The notes below the pieces were generated by a model. That model searched no databases and was not told the origin of the DNA. It worked only from the letters and a program-made list of their open reading frames with translations. From an uncultured Eggerthella sp. (GTDB lineage: Bacteria > Actinomycetota > Coriobacteriia > Coriobacteriales > Eggerthellaceae), in NCBI GenBank assembly GCA_958431815.1, contig CAUASB010000004.1, positions 118,987 to 182,986 of the forward strand: a stretch of DNA of 64,000 nucleotides, written 5' to 3'. The position numbers were made by a program, and so were the translations under genes. The stretch's first letter is position 1. The number at the start of each line of letters is the position of its first letter. This document shows positions 61,973 through 64,000 of the stretch, piece after piece.

Positions 61973-63391
61973 ATGGCCGAGTACAACGAACTTACCCCCG
62001 GACTGATTGATCAGCTGAAGGCTATCGTCGGCGAGGAAGACTGCCATGTTGGTGAAGACATCAACGAAGACTACTCCCACGACGAAATGCCCATCTACGG
62101 CACCAACATGCCCGATGCGGTTTGCTTCCCCGATAGCACCGAGGAAGTTGCCGCCATCATGAAGCTGTGCAACGAAAACAAGATTCCGGTAACGGTTCGC
62201 GGTGCGGGCACCGGCCTGGTTGGTGGCAGCACGCCTTTGCAGGGCGGCGTGGTTCTGTGCACCATGCACATGAATCAGATTCTGGAATACGACATGAACA
62301 ACCTGTTCGTACGCGTTCAGCCCGGTGTTCGCCTGTGCGACTTGGCCGCCGACGCCCTTGAACATGACCTTATGTATCCCCCTGATCCCGGCGAGAAGAC
62401 GGGCTCTCTGGGCGGCAACGTAAGCACAAATGCTGGCGGCATGCGTGCGGTTAAGTACGGCACCACCCGCGACTACGTGCTTGCCATGACGGTGGTTCTT
62501 CCCACCGGCGAAGTACTGGAAGTTGGCCGCGCTGTTTCCAAAACCAGCTCTGGCTACAGCCTGCTTCACCTGATGATCGGCTCCGAAGGCACCCTGGGCG
62601 TTATCACCGAGCTCACGCTGAAGCTCATCGCTGCTCCGAAGGAAGACATCAGCTTCATTCTGCCCTTCGAAGATCTGGAAACCGCCATCAGCGCTGTTCC
62701 GAAGATCAAGCTTGCCGGCATTGACCCGCAGTCCATCGAATTCATGGAGCGCGACATCGTCGACTCTTCCGCCGACTACACCGACAACAAGATTATTCCT
62801 ACCAATGTAGACGGCCATGAAGTAGGCGCCTACATCCTGGTAACCCTCGACGGCAACGATCAGGACGAAATCTTCCAGCGCGCTGAAACGCTGGCCGAAA
62901 TCGGCGACGAGTTGGGCGCCTTCAACACGCTGGTTCTTTCGCACCCCGACGACAAGCGCGCCGTTTGGGCTGCCCGCAGCGCATTCCTTACCGTTATCGA
63001 GGCCGATACCGAGCACCTCGACGAAATGGACGTGGTTGTTCCCGTAGACAAGGTGGCTGAATTCCTGGAGCACGTGCACCAGATCGGCGACAAGTACGGT
63101 GTGGGCATCCGCTCCTTCGGCCATGCCGGCGACGGCAACCTTCATATCTATGCTTCCGCAAACGGCGTAGACCAGGATGTGTTCCTGGAAAAGTCCAAGA
63201 AGGTTATGAAGGAAAGCTACGAGAAGTGCACGGAATTGAATGGCCAGGTTTCCGGCGAGCACGGCATCGGCCATGCAAAGAAGGAATACCTGCATGATTC
63301 CGTAGGCGATACTGCCATCAACCTCATGGCAGGCATCAAGCGCGTATTCGACCCGAACTACATCCTGAACCCAGGTAAGGTTTGCAATTAG
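61973..63391 (+). CDS. FAD-linked 2-hydroxyacid dehydrogenase (GlcD/D-lactate dehydrogenase type)
   Basis: A 472-residue flavoprotein. The PCMH FAD-binding domain has PVTVRGAGTGLVGGSTPLQGG and GEKTGSLGGNVSTNAGGMRAVKYG. The C-terminal FAD-oxidase domain has RSFGHAGDGNLHIYAS and SGEHGIGHAKKEYL. It oxidises D-2-hydroxyacids such as D-lactate or glycolate. The exact substrate cannot be read from sequence. ATG 61973 follows GCGAAAGG, 120 bases after the D-glutamate cyclase gene, so it may be the third gene of that operon. A structured repeat (copy C) lies in its 3' region. Confidence 0.9.
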   Translation: MAEYNELTPGLIDQLKAIVGEEDCHVGEDINEDYSHDEMPIYGTNMPDAVCFPDSTEEVAAIMKLCNENKIPVTVRGAGTGLVGGSTPLQGGVVLCTMHMNQILEYDMNNLFVRVQPGVRLCDLAADALEHDLMYPPDPGEKTGSLGGNVSTNAGGMRAVKYGTTRDYVLAMTVVLPTGEVLEVGRAVSKTSSGYSLLHLMIGSEGTLGVITELTLKLIAAPKEDISFILPFEDLETAISAVPKIKLAGIDPQSIEFMERDIVDSSADYTDNKIIPTNVDGHEVGAYILVTLDGNDQDEIFQRAETLAEIGDELGAFNTLVLSHPDDKRAVWAARSAFLTVIEADTEHLDEMDVVVPVDKVAEFLEHVHQIGDKYGVGIRSFGHAGDGNLHIYASANGVDQDVFLEKSKKVMKESYEKCTELNGQVSGEHGIGHAKKEYLHDSVGDTAINLMAGIKRVFDPNYILNPGKVCN

Positions 63392-63411
63392 TTGCGTTGC
63401 GCTCTTTGGTT

Positions 63412-63560
63412 GCGCTGTTCTGCCGAACAGCGCAGGACTCACGAAACGCGATGACGCTGCGCGGGATTCTGACGGCACAGGGAAATTTCGAAGGGGCAGG
63501 CATGGCACGAAGGCCAATGCCTGCCCCTTTTCAATCCCCCTGCACTCGTCAGAATCCCGC
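63412..63560 (+). repeat. Structured 3'-UTR repeat, copy C (after the FAD-oxidase gene)
   Basis: A leading hairpin GCGCTGTTC-TGCC-GAACAGCGC (63412-63433) is followed by a spacer and an outer stem GCGGGATTCTGAC (63461-63473) pairing with 63548-63560. The inner stem GGGGCAGGCAT (63493-63503) pairs with 63517-63527. The loop GGCACGAAGGCCA (63504-63516) is identical to copy A. Inner-stem pairs six to ten from the loop differ from copy A on both arms yet stay paired. Confidence 0.78.
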
Positions 63561-63735
63561 TCGCTGTTTTTTGCCGGCAATGCAAAAAGAAGTGCAGCCC
63601 AATATCGCCTTCGTTGCATAGAGGCAAAGAATCAATGAAGGCTTGTGGCGAAAGCCACTAGAAAAGGTTCCGGTGCCATTCGCGTTTAACGAGCAAGACC
63701 GCAATCCTCCCAATATCCTTTGGGCCTCAACACCG

Positions 63736-63771
63736 AAAGGGAGTCGCAAGTAAGTTGCGACTCCCTTTTTT
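63736..63771 (+). terminator. Strong terminator near the right edge
   Basis: AAAGGGAGTCGCAA pairs with TTGCGACTCCCTTT and runs into six T. No gene precedes it closely. The 63600-63735 stretch contains a GTGGC-GAAA-GCCAC hairpin (63645-63658), so it may end the FAD-oxidase transcript or a small RNA. Confidence 0.85.
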
Positions 63772-63953
63772 GCTGCCTTGAGGTAAGAAGGTGCCGGCAT
63801 TGGTGGGAATTGGAAACAAGCTTTAAGTGCCTAAGTGCATGGTTTATGGCGAAAGAGTTCACAATCTGGAAAAATAAGTAAAACTAAGCAAGCTTCTGAC
63901 CAGGTATTATTCGAAAAACTTTACGAATTATCGAAAAAAGTTCGAAAACCCCC

Positions 63954-63981
63954 TTGCAATCGGCCCGATGCGGGGTATTAT
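63954..63981 (+). promoter_or_regulatory. Promoter directed out of the right edge
   Basis: TTGCAA (63954-63959), a 16-base spacer and TATTAT (63976-63981), preceded by A-rich, TTCGAAAA-type repeats (63910-63948) like an UP element. The transcript would start near 63988, and its gene lies outside the window. Confidence 0.7.
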
Positions 63982-64000
63982 GGCTAAGCCTTCTGACGAG

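Noticed and set aside
63549..63800. 83-codon minus-strand open frame near the right edge
   Set aside because: It crosses a strong terminator and part of the structured repeat, has no ribosome site and no similarity.

Overview
This 64 kb window spans the chromosomal replication origin of what looks like a moderately GC-rich actinobacterium of the class Coriobacteriia (Eggerthella/Slackia-like). The taxonomic guess is inference. It rests on the Gram-positive origin order (gyrA, gyrB, dciA, recF, dnaN, dnaA / rpmH, rnpA, yidD, yidC, jag, rsmG, parA, parB), an HspR-type dnaK operon, a DUF3516 Ski2-like helicase, frequent GTG starts, and NikR/HypE and D-amino-acid genes typical of anaerobic gut actinobacteria. 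No rRNA, IS element, prophage or CRISPR array was recognised.

Layout. Positions 1-10605 are read leftward from the origin: a truncated lipoprotein gene, typA, tRNA-Ala and tRNA-Ile, gyrA, gyrB, dciA (DUF721), recF and dnaN. The origin appears bipartite. The dnaN-dnaA gap (10606-10928) holds five DnaA boxes next to a DnaA-trio and an AT-rich stretch. The gap at 13937-14502 holds five more boxes. Between them lie dnaA and a gene fusing a GHKL ATPase to a winged helix. Rightward from 14503 are a PEBP-like protein, rpmH-rnpA-yidD-yidC-jag-rsmG, and parA-parB. Seven parS sites (core TTTCACGTGAAA) lie between 5.6 and 33 kb.

21-37 kb: rlmN (possibly leaderless), ddl, a conserved hypothetical, a DnaQ-DinG helicase with a membrane partner, a very long M28-like membrane protein that seems to have lost its zinc ligands and carries about 1,000 disordered residues, a YdjC deacetylase, and a two-gene glycosyltransferase operon.

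37-47 kb: L-lactate dehydrogenase, tRNA-Gly(CCC) followed by a scar of tRNA-derived duplications, a phosphoglycolate-type phosphatase, the DUF3516 helicase, galE, and a NikR-HypE group followed by a ferredoxin and a DUF5679 zinc ribbon.

47-64 kb: the heat-shock cluster dnaK-grpE-dnaJ-hspR-clpB, a BvgS-type hybrid kinase, and a probable D-amino-acid cluster (Na+/alanine symporter, D-amino-acid aminotransferase, D-glutamate cyclase, FAD-linked 2-hydroxyacid dehydrogenase). The right edge has a strong promoter pointing out of the window.

Most interesting beyond routine annotation: (1) a structured repeat in the 3' regions of typA and of the FAD-oxidase gene, with identical outer stem and loop but five consecutive compensatory pair changes in the inner stem; (2) the bipartite oriC with a DnaA-trio and an interposed ATPase-wHTH gene; (3) parS sites extended by symmetric arms that differ from site to site; (4) the M28-like pseudo-peptidase; (5) the D-amino-acid cluster.
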